Below, piece by piece: positions 11,901 through 23,400 of a stretch of DNA of 64,000 nucleotides. Source of the stretch: Lates calcarifer (Eukaryota > Chordata > Actinopteri > Centropomidae). The stretch's first letter is position 1. Every line of letters starts with the position of its first letter. Location of the stretch: NCBI RefSeq assembly GCF_001640805.2, contig NC_066849.1:26865778-26929777 (forward strand). The letters run 5' to 3'. The position numbers and the translations under genes were made by a program. The notes under the pieces were generated by a model. The model was not told the origin of the DNA and searched no databases. It saw only the letters and a list, made by a program, of their open reading frames with translations.

Positions 11901-14900
11901 GCCAGCGTGTGTTAAGTAGCCAAGCTAATTTTTATCATGTTTATAAAGATTTTGTTGGCGAGGTCTAATTCAATTTCCAATTCAATTTTATTTATATAGC
12001 ACCATATCACAACAACAGTCATCTCAAGGCACTTTTCATATAGAGCAGGTCTAGACCGTACTCTTTAAAATAGGTATTTACAGAGAGAGACCCAACAAAT
12101 CCCAACATGAGCAGCACTAGGAGACAGTGGCAAGGAAAAACTTCCTTTTAAGAGGCAGAAACCTCGAGCAGAACCGGACTCAGGGTGGGCGGCCATCTGC
12201 CTCGACCGGAGGTCTGTGTTTTCGCTGCTGCTCCCAGCATAGAGTTTGTTATAATAGTTTATCTTTAGAGTTACTTTTCATGGTCACAGTGCACTCTCTG
12301 TCACTCCCAGCTCATCAGAAGCTGTAGTATTTCTGCATTGTTTTGAACGGCTGCAGTTTTTTGCACAGTCAATCTTTTTAGTTAGTATAACTGCCTTTAA
12401 TTAATTAATTGTTAATTGTTTACCTCTTGTTGCCGAAGGCAGTTTTTCATGCCCCGCTCCCAACATGTACTAGTGTTCACTTTGTGCCTTCAGTTAGTGT
12501 TTTTGTTTGAGTTAACTTGGGAGGTGTTGGTGTTTTTTGCTGCCTCACTCCCAGCACACTGTTCTGCTTTGTGCCTACTGTAACCAACAGAGCTGCTGTT
12601 CAGGCGGACTTGGTGGTGGTTTAGTGACAGTGGTCTTGCCCAAGCAAATATCAGCGACTGCCCCGTCAGGGTGATACTCCTCAGACATTGTCATCATGTT
12701 GACTTCTCATTACCTGTACCTGCACCTGTATGACTCCACTTCAGCCAGATGATGGTCATGATCTGTGCGCCTCTGGTCTGTGTGAATTTGAGCTTCATGT
12801 CTTGGGCATGGCAGGCTGCTAGATTGGCTGGGGTGGAACAATTGATCATGGCAGAGGGTCTCCCCTCGACAGACAAGCTGCCTCCAGCCCAACCTACCCA
12901 CCCTTTTTCAGTTGCAGGCCAGTTAGACGGCACCTCGACTGTGTACCACATAAACCACCAAGGGGGCATCAGATCTGCACGGTTATACTGGGATCTGCTG
13001 ATGTGAGCAGCCCCTGCCTGGCCAGCCTGCGAGCAATGTATCAACTGCAGAAAAGGAACTGGTTGTGGACTTTCTCTCTTCTGTGACAAACTACCACTAT
13101 GGGAGTGGGAACTCCATCCAGAGGTGGTGCCCAAAATCTGTGGCTTCTTTGGCACAATATAGGTGGACCTTTTTGCCTCAGACACGTCGACCCACTACCC
13201 CCTTTTGGTTTCTGCAGTCCCTCTTGACCCCCCCCCCCGGGAGATGGGGAGAAGGCGAGGCTGTTATGCCCAGTAAGGGTCCTTAGAGCGTATGTTGACG
13301 CTACAGCGTGTGTACAACAGCTCTTTGTCTGTTACAGCAGCCTTAACCAAGATTGAGCTCTTTCCAAACAGCACTTGTCCCACTGGATTGTGGATGTCAT
13401 TACCTATTCATACAAAGCGAGTAATTGCCCTACACCACATGTGACTCAGCACAAGCACATTTGGAAGATTCTACAATTCTACAAACTGTATGTTGCCACC
13501 TCACATCCATTGAACATTGTCCTTCTTCCAAGTTCTGTTGCATCCTGCACCATGAGGTATGTACTGGGGATTCTTTGTGACATTGTTGGTATTAGCCATC
13601 CAGTGCTTAAAGCACCATCACTGGCGGTCAGGAGGGGTGAAATTGAACAAAAGTTACTAAAGTAACTATGGTTCTATGAATCCTGGATGACCGCCAGAGC
13701 ATTCAGTCACTCAGAATCCTTGTGAGCTTGAGAGAATATCCTGTAGGGACAGATTCTCTGATGACACCAGGTGATATAACTTCTCTCAGGTCATCTAGGG
13801 TCATGAGTGACGTTGGTATAAAACACTCAACCTGCGCATGTGTGAGAGGGTGAGAGAGCCCGTGCTTATCCAGGGTTATTTGTGGGGTTTTTTAATGTGT
13901 CCACTTTGCTGACAGCTGTGGCAGGAGGGATAATGTTTTGTGGTTGTCCCTGGATGGACAGATGGATGGATGGATTGATGGCAGGAAGCTGGGGATGGGA
14001 TGGTGGGAATTTCTTCAAATTTGGCACAAACATTCACTTGAACTGTGGATGAACTGGTTAGCCATAATCCATAATTCAAGTACTCATCCACTTATTATGA
14101 CAATATTTCACAGAAATGTCTAACAGGATAAGATAATGAAGTGATGACATTTTCTATCCAAAAGGTCAAACAGCAGTCACTGTGGTAACAACAAACACTT
14201 ATGGGCTAATGGTTAATGCTAAAACATGATGGAACAAGTAGAGAAAAGTCATCAAATGAGTGAAGTGACTCAGTAATGTCATTTACCAACATTATCTATT
14301 TAAAGTTTGCTGACATTAACATTAGCCTCCATTAACTACTTTTCATTTGAAACAGTGAAGCTGTTGAAGTTTAATGGTAATAGTTGAAAGTCTTTCCATA
14401 TATGATGTTAAATGAGACAGAAACTGTCAGGTGTTTTCTCTCTTGTTGCTGTAGAGGAGAATTCAGTCTTCTTATACACACCAAAGGTCAATGTCCTGTT
14501 CTTCTGATGACATGATGTGAAAACCATGCAGCACTTACAGCTGTATGTTTCCAATAAGTGACGTCTTTAGTTCACTGCTAGCTACTGATTGAAGTGCATC
14601 AGATGATTAGTTTCAAAGTTGAGCAACGCATTAACTTGAAATTTTTGGTGAAATTGAACAAAACAGCAGCCGAATCTTTTCACACATTGTACGGGGAACA
14701 CTGCACGTCATGTGCCACACCTCCTATGCACTGAGTGTATTTTAACTACAGTTTAAAACTGATTTTATTCTAATAGATTTAATATCTTCTCTAATCACAG
14801 ACTTTCTGGCTGTGGACTCTCAGAGGCTCACTGTGAAGTTGTGGCCTCAGCTCTGAAGTCCAACCCCTCCCATCTGACAGAACTGGACCTGAGTGGAAAC

Positions 14901-17900
14901 AAAATGAAGAATTCAGTGGTGAAGCTGGTGTCTGTTGGACTGGAGAGTCCAAACTGTAGACTGGACCATCTGAGGTCAGTTGTAGTTCTTGAGCTGTTGT
15001 AGTTCTTGTATATATTCAATTCAGATCTTTGAAGTTTCAGTTTTTTGTTGATTTGTACATTTTTGAGATTTTTATGTGAGGATTTAAAAAATCAGCTCGA
15101 GAACAGAAAGGACTCTCTGTTGTAATTACCACAGAAATTAGAAGGTGAGACTGTTCTTTTTCTCTCGCAGTTTTTTCTGAATTGCCAAAACACTAAACCA
15201 CATTTTGTAAACTAAACTGTCAACTGCCAAAATAACTTCATGAAATCAATCACACAGTCAGCAACTGTTCATCTCTCTCATCTCACTCTAAACACATTCT
15301 CATTCACAAAACACATTTTTCAGTGTGGTGCACTTTGACCCAGAATGACACACTCAGGCCCCAAAAGTTAATAATTGTCAATAAACAAGATATAAGTCAT
15401 TTCAATTACAAGTGGCATGTGTGAGTTACATTGTGATTTCAACGATAAAGTGCAACATCAGAAGAGGAAGAGGAGTTCATGTCAGAGGTGGTGGACAAGG
15501 AGGAAGAGGACGAGGATAAGGAAGACCAAGAACAAGAGCTATAATTTCAGATGAAATTAGAGCAACCATCATTGACGTTCTGGTTCATGGCATGACTATA
15601 AGAGAAGCAAGACAACAAGTGCAAGCAAATTTAAACAAGTTCTTAGTGGCCTCCATCGTCAGGACATTCAGAGAAGAAAACTGGTTCCATGATTGTTGGA
15701 AAATCATAGTAATAGTCAATGGATGCTGCATGCCATGATACAGGAGTGGAATCTTTTCAAGGCTGGATTCGAAACAACCATTCACACTCAACATTCACAC
15801 CTACTTGCAATTTAGAGTCACCAATTAACCTGACTTGCATGTCTTTGGACTGTGGGAGGAAGCTGGAGTACCCGGAAAGAGGGTCGATAAGTGTCTACCT
15901 GCTCAGCTACAAAATACAGGGTTGGGGTTAGTTAAGAAAGATGTGCAAAAAATAAAATAACAAACAGACTTTTAGTCCAACGTGTCTGATCGGATATTGA
16001 TCCTCTAGTTAGAGACTTGACTGAGGTCAGCAGCATGTTATGAATCTGTTGACATGAACAGGTGTATGAATGTTGTGCTGACATTTGGATGATGTCTGTA
16101 GAAGGCTGACATTATGATGATCCACAATAACAGAAGGACAAAGTCACTCTACTCATTTTAGAGAAAACATCATTGATGAGGACAGATCTGATTATCAATG
16201 ATTTGATCTGCATCTTTTATTCTTTATTCAGGTTGAGGGACTGCAGTTTGTCTGAGATCAGCTGTTCTTCTCTGGCCTTAGCTTTGAAGTCCAACCCCTC
16301 CCATCTCAGAGATCTGGAGCTGGGTAACAATGAGCTGCAGGATTCAGGAGTGAAGGAGCTGTGTGGTTTTCTGCAGAGTCCAGACTGTAGACTGGAGACT
16401 CTGAGGTCAGACTCCATATTTTATTTCTGTGCTGAGATGAATCTGATGTGAAAGTTGTGTTGACTCTAACCTGCAGACATCAGACTCATATTATACTGAT
16501 CCACACTGAGGATCTTAATGGTAAAGTCAGTTTTCTTCTTCTGTGGTTTAGTCCAGTGACTGTTTCTCTTCAAATTTCACCTCATGAGTTTTTAAATAAC
16601 AACAAAAACACATTGAATCTGTCAGACAATAACAAATCTATAATCAGTAGCTGATGGTTCCAACACTTTTCTAAGGCTCTGTAATGTTTGTACTGACTGA
16701 AATATTCAGAATAACAAGTTCTGTTTCTGTTTGTTTCAACACTGTAAAGAAGTTTTAGCAGGTTAAATATCTGAACTCAGTTCAGCAGGTTTTTTTGTCT
16801 CTGTCGTTCCATAAACCAGTTAATTTGATATATATTTCTATAAATGTGTTGACATTTCTCCAAAGTTCAGTCTGACATGTTTGTTCTCTTTGAAAACTTA
16901 AGGATCTTTAGTTGAATCTCAGATAAATGTGTCTGCACAGCCTGAGTTTGTATAGATGGAGCCTGTGGTGGAGCTGCAGAGTTTAAGAGCTGAAGTCACT
17001 ACGTCTTTATTGAAGCAGCAGCATGTTGTCATTAATATTAATGAGAGCTGTTTTTCCCTTTGTGTCTCTGACTGTTTTTAACCTGCATCCTGTTGGTTCA
17101 GGTGTTTGGAGTTTCCAGTTTCTAAACTTGTTCATTCTAAACCTTCTTCAGCTCTGAACAGATGATGAAACACTGAATGGTTTCAAGCAGGAACTTTGTC
17201 TCCTAAACTCACATCTTTTATTCTTTATTCAGGTTGTGGAACTGCAGTTTGTCAAAGATCAGCTGTTCTTCTCTGGTCTCAGCTCTGAAGTCCAACCCCT
17301 CCCATCTGAGAGAACTGGACCTGAGCTACAACAACCTGCAGGATTCAGGAGTGAAGAAGTTGTGTGGTTTTCTGCAGAGTCCAGACTGTAGACTGGAGAC
17401 TCTGGGGTCAGTTCACTGTCTGTTACTGTTGGAGATCTTAGATCTTTAATCCACAACTGAACCTCATTTATCTTCACACAGAACTTGAATCCATTCATTT
17501 AGAATGAATGACATGTTAAACAGTGGTTGTTCCATATTGTCAGTTGTTCTGATCTCACACTGAGAATTATTCCTTCAGGTTCAGTTCATTTCAGTCAGTT
17601 GTCATGAATAATGTCTGTTCACTTCAATCAAACCTTCACAACTCACACACTGGTATTTCTCCCAGTCAGAGGACTAATGTTTTCTAAATACACTGTAGAA
17701 AATGTCCAGTGGTCGTTGGTCAAAGACAATTTTTATCACAACAACAGACAGAAGATCCTCACAGCTGATATTTGGACATTATTAGATTTTTCAGTTGATT
17801 TCAGTGACCTGTCAGGATGAATGTCTGTTTGATCAAATTGCGTGTGTTTGTTTTGATCTTTAACACAAGTGTGAAAATTGTTGTATTTTTTCATTCAGTT

Positions 17901-18370
17901 GAATTTTCTTGTTAAATGTGTGTGTAAAATGTTTTATTCTTTATTCAGGTTGATGAACTGCAGTTTGTCAGAGATCAGCTGTTCTTCTCTGGTCTCAGCT
18001 CTGAAGTCCAACCCCTCCCATCTGAGAGAACTGGACCTGAGCTACAACAAGCTGCAGGGTTCAGGAGTGAAGGAGCTGTGTGGTTTTCTGCAGAGTCCAG
18101 ACTGTAGACTGAAGACTCTGAGGTCAGTAGTTGGAGTCAGTCCATGCTGCTTCCATCAGTATTGTCCTAAACACAGTTAGTATCAGAGCAAAGATCCAGT
18201 GTTTCCTGTAAAGCTGGGACCTTGTCAGTGGCTGCTTTCCTCAGTGAAGCTGTGAGAGGAGAATGGTGACAGGCTTCAGGATTGGACAGAAAGACAGAGA
18301 GACAGAGAACAGTCAAACACTGATTGACCTCCTCTCTGCTCTGTCTCTCTCTCTCTGCAGCTGGAAGTGA
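8762..18370 (+). CDS. NLR copy B: RING-FISNA-NACHT-LRR receptor (NLRC3/NLRP12-like), complete
   Basis: Complete teleost NLR-C-type receptor. Exons: 8762-8913, 9133-9368, 9581-11399, 14801-14974, 16232-16405, 17233-17406, 17949-18122 and 18361-18370. They sum to 2913 nt, 970 codons plus stop, with all phases joining. The N-terminus ([20 protein letters not shown]) is of the acidic, serine-rich type common in fish NLR-C proteins. Domains: RING at about residues 67-109; FISNA at about 131-215; NACHT with Walker A GVAGAGKT at 228-235 and Walker B D304-E308; four phase-2 LRR exons from residue 737. There is no usable B30.2 domain. The RING predicts E3 ubiquitin-ligase activity; this is inference. 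A polyadenylation signal is at 19626-19631. Confidence 0.88.
9133..9368 (+). CDS. NLR copy B RING-finger exon
   Basis: It enters in phase 2 and leaves in phase 1 at CAAA|GTAAGA. It encodes a C3HC4 RING: C67-x2-C70-x11-C82-x-H84-x2-C87-x2-C90-x15-C106-x2-C109. All eight metal ligands are present. The sequence ([20 protein letters not shown]) resembles TRIM-type RINGs. RING fusion to FISNA-NACHT is known in some teleost NLR groups. Ligase activity is inferred from intact ligands only. Confidence 0.85.
9581..11399 (+). CDS. NLR copy B FISNA-NACHT exon
   Basis: A single 1819-bp exon. The acceptor is a tandem CAG-CAG, so either of two in-frame starts may be used, with or without one codon. [24 protein letters not shown] through [40 protein letters not shown]. 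It ends at a CG|GTGAGT donor identical to copy A. Compared with A it has a lysine/arginine-rich insertion at 10574-10611 ([11 protein letters not shown]) and a different short patch at 10910-10985. Confidence 0.9.
11480..13867 (+). mobile_element. DIRS-like tyrosine-recombinase retrotransposon remnant in copy B intron
   Basis: Copy A's intron runs directly from CAGTATTAAATTA into the TGTCTAACAGGATAAGAT block. In copy B about 2.6 kb separates the two. The insertion carries decayed RNase H-like coding ([16 protein letters not shown] at about 12938-12990, then [14 protein letters not shown], then VDLFASDT) followed by a recombinase-like TFGRFYNS at about 13460. Its ends are partly inverted: 11590-11650 is similar to the reverse complement of 13745-13810. 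Frames are broken, so it is inactive. The family assignment is from recalled DIRS-type motifs and needs a repeat-library search. Confidence 0.5.
11965..12225. repeat. Teleost dispersed repeat nested in the DIRS-like remnant
   Basis: It starts with CAATTTTATTTATATAGCAC and later has GGAAAAACTTCCTTTTAAGA and AGAAACCTCGAGCAGAACC. This pattern is very common in teleost intergenic DNA. It has no coding capacity. Class not assigned. Confidence 0.6.
13868..14112. repeat. Second dispersed repeat fragment adjoining the DIRS-like remnant
   Basis: A GGATGGATGGATTGATGG simple-repeat tract followed by TTTCTTCAAATTTGGCACAA and CATTCACTTGAACTGTGGAT, phrases that recur in teleost dispersed repeats. It ends where homology with copy A's intron resumes (TGTCTAACAGGATAAGAT). 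No coding sequence was seen. Confidence 0.5.
14801..14974 (+). CDS. NLR copy B LRR exon 1
   Basis: A 174-bp phase 2-2 exon after CTAATCACAG. It encodes [15 protein letters not shown]...[20 protein letters not shown]. It is orthologous to copy A 2451-2627 but has lost the usual KDSGVK pattern. Confidence 0.85.
15160..15960 (+). mobile_element. Transposase relic plus dispersed repeat in copy B intron
   Basis: Absent from copy A at the same intron position. Positions about 15455-15690 encode a basic glycine/arginine-rich stretch (RGRG repeats, one frame break) and then [31 protein letters not shown] and [12 protein letters not shown]. This resembles the N-terminal helix-turn-helix of IS630/Tc1-like transposases that are abundant in fish. 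Positions 15780-15900 hold a separate common fish repeat (CACCAATTAACCTGACTTGC and CTTTGGACTGTGGGAGGAAG). No intact transposase remains. Confidence 0.5.
16232..16405 (+). CDS. NLR copy B LRR exon 2 (hybrid context)
   Basis: A 174-bp phase 2-2 exon encoding [20 protein letters not shown]...[12 protein letters not shown]. Its upstream intron matches the DNA before copy A LRR exon 2 (about 3229-3458). Its downstream intron matches the DNA after copy A LRR exon 3 (from 4112). It therefore looks like one exon made, or split, by unequal exchange. Confidence 0.86.
17233..17406 (+). CDS. NLR copy B LRR exon 3
   Basis: A 174-bp phase 2-2 exon encoding [14 protein letters not shown]...[19 protein letters not shown]. 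It ends CTGGG|GTCAGT like copy A LRR exon 4, its positional counterpart. Confidence 0.87.
17949..18122 (+). CDS. NLR copy B LRR exon 4
   Basis: A 174-bp phase 2-2 exon encoding [14 protein letters not shown]...[19 protein letters not shown]...CRLKTLR. It is followed by GTCAGTAGTTGGAGTCAGTC, shared with copy A after LRR exon 5. Confidence 0.87.
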
Positions 18371-19631
18371 GGATGAGCTGTGTCCTGATGATCCAGATGT
18401 TGAAGCAGCAGCAGCAGCAGCTTGTGTGTAGAGAGGCTCTGACTGGACCATGTTACTGGGAGGTAGAGTGGAGAGGAGAGCTTCATCCAGCAGTGACTGA
18501 CAGAGGAATCAGAAGAAGTGGAGATGACTCTCAGTGCTGCAGTCTGAACTGATCTGAGAACAGCTCCACTGTCAGACACAGAGTCCAGTCCACCATCATC
18601 CCTGTGTGTTCCTCTGGATCTGACAGAGCATCATCAGTGTGTCTGGACTTCAACTTGATAACGTTGAGCTGAAGTTAATCTCAAGCTTCAGCAGTGTTAC
18701 ACAAATCAAGTCATTCTCTTCCACAGTTCCAGTCTGTTTGTGTTGCTCTCAACAGTTTCCTGGCTGAGCTTCACAAAGAGGGAATTTCATTCTGAAATCA
18801 CTTGAACTTTGGACCATTAGTTGAACTCAGACTGTTGAAGCCTCATGTTCTCTTCAGCTCAACTTCACACTGTATTATTGTACAGGAGGAACATGTTGTT
18901 TTTATCCTCCATCTCTTCCATTAACGTTGTGTTAAATCTTCATCTGTCCATTATAATGGTGAGTCAACAAGTATCATGGATTTCATTCGTCACTAACTAA
19001 CTGCACTTTAAATCACTTTATGTTGAATAATGTGTTTTTATATTTACCTTCTGTTTCTTTACTAACTAATCTTTGGTGTTGAGTTCTGGTGTTTTTATAG
19101 CAGAATATTATTACATTTATATTTACTCATTTGACAGATGCTTTTATCCAAAGTGACTTATAAGTGAAGGACAACACCAAAGCTTCAGTGCAGATTCTCT
19201 GACTATAAATGGAGGATCTGTCTGATCTTTATACTGTAAAACACTAAAAAACACAGTTACTATGAAAAGAAGAAAAGGTTGATGTGCTGTTTTTTGGTAT
19301 TTAGTCATAACAACCTCCTCCAATCAGAGGTGGAGTGCAGCCTGAGAGGTAAAACCCAGGACTGAAAAAGTCCCCAAATCACTGGCTGCTGCTTGTAAAG
19401 GTTGTTGCTGCAGATGTACAGTAGTAAAGCCAAACCCAGGTGAGTGTGTCACCATTTGAATCAGCTCCTCTCTCATGTCATCAGCTGCACAGTCAGAGGA
19501 CACTGCAGAGAGGTTTTAGTGAGGAAATGACAGTGACAGTCATTGAAATGGTCTGCAGCTCTGTACTTCTGTCATCAACACTCTGCTTCTTTGTTCACTG
19601 ACGTTGGATGTGACATGATGTTAAAAATAAA
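18361..19631 (+). pseudogene. NLR copy B terminal exon: stop codon, decayed PRY/SPRY and 3' UTR
   Basis: As in copy A: after CTCTCTGCAG the phase-2 join gives Ser-Trp-Lys-TGA (stop 18368-18370). The out-of-frame SPRY relic CREALTGPCYWEVEWRGELH follows. Positions about 18720-19500 hold several hundred bases that copy A lacks. The AATAAA is at 19626-19631. Confidence 0.68.
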
Positions 19632-20215
19632 GTGTAGATTTCATATCTGAGCCTGACAGATTTGATTTGATCTCACAGTCAGAAACACTTTGTTTGAAAC
19701 TTCAGCTGCTGAAAACGTTTCCAGGTTGTAGTTGAGATATTTCCTACAGTCACCTGAAGGCAGCACAGGGTCAGTATGAACCATGCATGTAGAGAGAAGC
19801 TGATCAGAGGTCAGTGCTGGTTTGAGTTCAGGAAAGAACAACACTGAATGTTTCTGTGCTGTAACATGAAAACATGGTTTCAGTCTTTTCACCTGAGTTT
19901 TGTTGCTCCAGGTTCAAAGTGTTGAAATGAAGCAGCTGCTGATTCAGATACCTGAGCTGTTGTGTTGTATCTTCCTGATCCAGGACAGACTGCTCACCTG
20001 GACTGTTTCATTCCTCCTGTATCACCTGTGTTATATATCAGCCTGATGTAGAAACTGTCTGTATCCACCCGGTAGAACATGTGTGTTAGAACAGCACAGT
20101 TATACAGTCAATATGGAGGATTTACTCTCAGAGATTTGACAGGAATCAACAGATATTAAGGAGGTATTTTCCCTCCGAAGCAGCAGGTGGCGCTAAAGTC
20201 TCCGACACGCTGGTG
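19632..20215. other. Intergenic DNA between NLR copy B and the next + gene
   Basis: The first 140 bp repeats the flank after copy A (about 7005-7123). I saw no coding sequence or RNA gene in the rest. Confidence 0.6.
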
Positions 20216-20221
20216 ACGCGG

Positions 20222-20248
20222 CGGAAGTGACGTAATTTTCGCGGGAAA
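20222..20248 (+). promoter_or_regulatory. E2F, CRE/ATF and ETS-like sites in a compact promoter
   Basis: CGGAAGT (ETS, 20222-20228) overlaps TGACGTAA (CRE/ATF, 20228-20235), followed by TTTCGCGGGAAA (20237-20248). The reverse strand of the last site contains the canonical E2F sequence TTTCCCGC. The surrounding DNA is locally CpG-rich. The arrangement is typical of promoters of cell-cycle-regulated genes. Confidence 0.6.
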
Positions 20249-20417
20249 TGCAGACGGCTTCTCTCGGTGTCCTCGGTGTCTCTGTAACGTCTTCGTCCTT
20301 CACGATCCTGGTTCTGAATCGAGGCAGATAAACGGCGCAGATCGGCTTCAGTCCGGGACCAGAGTCTGTGTTTCAGTGTTTCTTCTCCTGAGTTGAATCT
20401 GACAGAGAAGAAACAGG

Positions 20418-23400
20418 ATGAAGTATTTCACCAGACTGAGAGTCAGGAGAGTCTACAAGTGGCGTGGAGAGCCTTTAAGTTTCAACAGGAAGTTAAAAAC
20501 CTGTGAATACAGGTGAGGACGACTCTTCTGTCTCCACAGCTTTGACTGTTCATCACATTTCATGCTTTTATTTTGTAAAGTCTTTTCCAAAGAGATACAC
20601 ATCAGTTGAATAAAGAAAACATCTTGGATACAAATAAACTCAGTTTGACATCTTTGGTCACAGATCTTGGGGGAGGACTCAGTCTGTTAGTGTGTTTGTG
20701 TTTCTGTGTGATTTCAGCCCCGCTCCTTGACTCTGGATGTGAAGCTGTCCTGGGACTCTAAGCCTTTTCTGTGGTGGAATCTGAACCTGCTCCGCCCGGA
20801 GTCCGCAAGAAGCTGGAGCTGAGCAGTGAGTGTTTAAAAACACACAGGAGGTGTTTTCACTGATCCACAGTCGACTCAGGTGTGTGTTTGTTTCCTCGTC
20901 CCGTCAGGTCCAGAGAAGATGACCCGAGAGGACATCCTGAGCCAGCTGCTGGACCAGGAGCTGGAGTCGGACGTGGCGTTGGCTCAGAGGCTGTCGTTGT
21001 CTCATCCTCGGGCCCTGCCCCTCACCCACAGCCTCACCCCCCTCAGGAAGGGCTCCGTCTGCCTGAAGCCCTCCACCGTCCTCCTCAACAAACTGTCTCC
21101 CTCAGAGACCGAGAGTCGAGACGAGTCCAGCAGGTCAGAGTCGACTCTCACACAGTCCTCATCATTCTCAGTTAAGAGCTTCATTACATCACCAGTTTAT
21201 AAAGTAGTGACAGTAAGTCTAACCCAGCAGTCCTGTAGTATCTCCTCCCTTCATGAAGCTCATAAAAAACCTTTTATTGAATCTTTTTTTTTTTTTTCAA
21301 GTGTTGATCACATTTCATGGTCAGTTTGCAGGCTGTTTTTAAGGATGCTGTTTAACTGTGCTGTGTTAAACTTAGAGGTAGATACTATAACCTTTTAATA
21401 TCTTGCTATGCTATGATTTCATATACTATGACATTTTTAATGACCTTTTTATGACATCTTGACTTTTTATATTCTGATATTTTTGTAACTTTTCATGACA
21501 GCATACAATGACATTTTTAACATTTTGGTGACTTTTGATGACTGTACTCTGCAGGTGTAGAATTAAACTTGAAAGAAAGAGTTGACTTTGTGTTTTATCC
21601 AACAGAAACTGTCTGTGACTTAATATACTGGGACATTTTTTTGATATTTTTGATACCTTACTATACTATGACATTTTGTATACATTATGCCTTACTATTT
21701 TACTGTACTTATTACTGTACTGTATTGATGCATTGCTATACTGCAATTTTTAAAATATTTTTGTTGCCTTACTATAATATGATATTTTTATTACATTTTG
21801 ATACCTCACTATACTGTGACATTTTTCAACTTTTTTATGCCTTACTATACTATGATTTTTTTATATTTTATCACTCACTATACTATGGCATTATGACATT
21901 TTTTTTGCAACTTTTTTATCACTTACTATACTGACATTACTTCTGACATTTTTGATGACTACTTCATTGGTTACTATTTTTTCATGACTTACTACACTGT
22001 GACATTTTTGATGCCATACTGTACTATTTTCATGACATTTTTTATACCTCACTATGACATTTTATTTCAAGCTTTGATGCCTTGCATTGTGACATTTTTG
22101 ATACCTCACTATACTATTGCATTTTTTGTCATTTTCATTACATTTTTGATGCCTTATTATACTATGACATTTTATTTACATCTTCATGACATTTTTGATG
22201 CCTTTACTAATTATGGCATTATTTTGGCTTTTTTTAAGTTATCTTTTACTTACTATACAGATATTATTTATTTATTTATTTTTGATGACTTACTGTAAGT
22301 GACATTTTTGATGCCTTATTATAGAATGACATTTTCATGACAGCTTTTATACCTTACTATACTATGATATTTTTGACAAAAAAAGATAGAATAAATAAAC
22401 AAATCTCAACATAACGTTTCAGTAAGTATTCAATTCAGGTATCTTTAATCATTGCTGCACTGCAAATGTAATTAATTAAAAATGTCTAATTATTTTTGGT
22501 GGCACACTCTAGCCTCCATAAACTACTGCAGTACATTCAGAGATAAAACACATCACAGTCTTGTATCACTGGCCACCAGATACTGTTAAAGTCTATACAT
22601 TCATTTCTTCATATACATCATCCATTAACAGAATATTACAGTGTGAACATGTATATGCAAACTCATAGACAGTGAATTAAAACACACAGCTGTAGCAATA
22701 AACAATAGTTCTGCCCTTCTTCTTGTCGTCTTGTAAGAGACTTTATTTTAAACCAGAGCCCTGAGTCATCACGCTGCATTCAGTTCACCTGGGAAAAACC
22801 AAATCATTTCACAGTTAAAAGGAACAAGAAAGAAAAATTCTCAATCCGTGTCAGTTTTAGTACTCTGATATGATGGATGTACATTTGTATTAGAAGACTT
22901 ATTCTTGTGATAAACATGAAAATTGAGTAGAAACTATAACACACACACAGTTTGAGGGATGCAAAGATTCGAAATGTATTGGTCAACTGACAGAAAATAC
23001 ACAAGCAACTATTTTGATAATTAATAGTTTAAGTTATATTTTTTAAACTACTCTCTGTTCTTTAGTCATACATCTGGTTTAGTTGCAGCACTCAGATTCA
23101 GCATGGCTCACAGCTGCAGTTTAAACCCCTTAAAGCAGGGTAGCAGTGTTGATCATCTGAGTGACCGTGGTTTATTAGCTCAGATTTACAGTTTTTCCCC
23201 CTGGAAGTGAATGCAACATTATTGTAACCACTCACACGAAAGAAAACGAATGCCTCTGAAACATCTCTCAGTTTCTGTCCATCCTAACAGAATTCTCTTT
23301 GATCAAACAGTGTGGTTAAGAATGCTAGGCCTTGCCATGGTTACTTTAATATCTCTGATGCATGGAAAAGATGGAGAGGCGTTGTCTTGAGTTTCCTGTC

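Noticed and set aside
12694..13185. 163-codon minus-strand ORF
   Set aside because: Antisense to the decayed RNase H-like region of the DIRS-like remnant, where the + strand carries the family motifs.
20418..20512. MKYFTRLRVRRVYKWRGEPL as the N-terminus of the + gene
   Set aside because: The phase-2 join to the next candidate exon reaches a stop after four codons, so this is more likely 5' UTR or an upstream ORF.
21569..22298. Hydrophobic tyrosine/phenylalanine-rich ORFs that look like membrane proteins
   Set aside because: They are translations of the degenerate AT-rich inverted minisatellite (ACTATACTATGACATTTTT).
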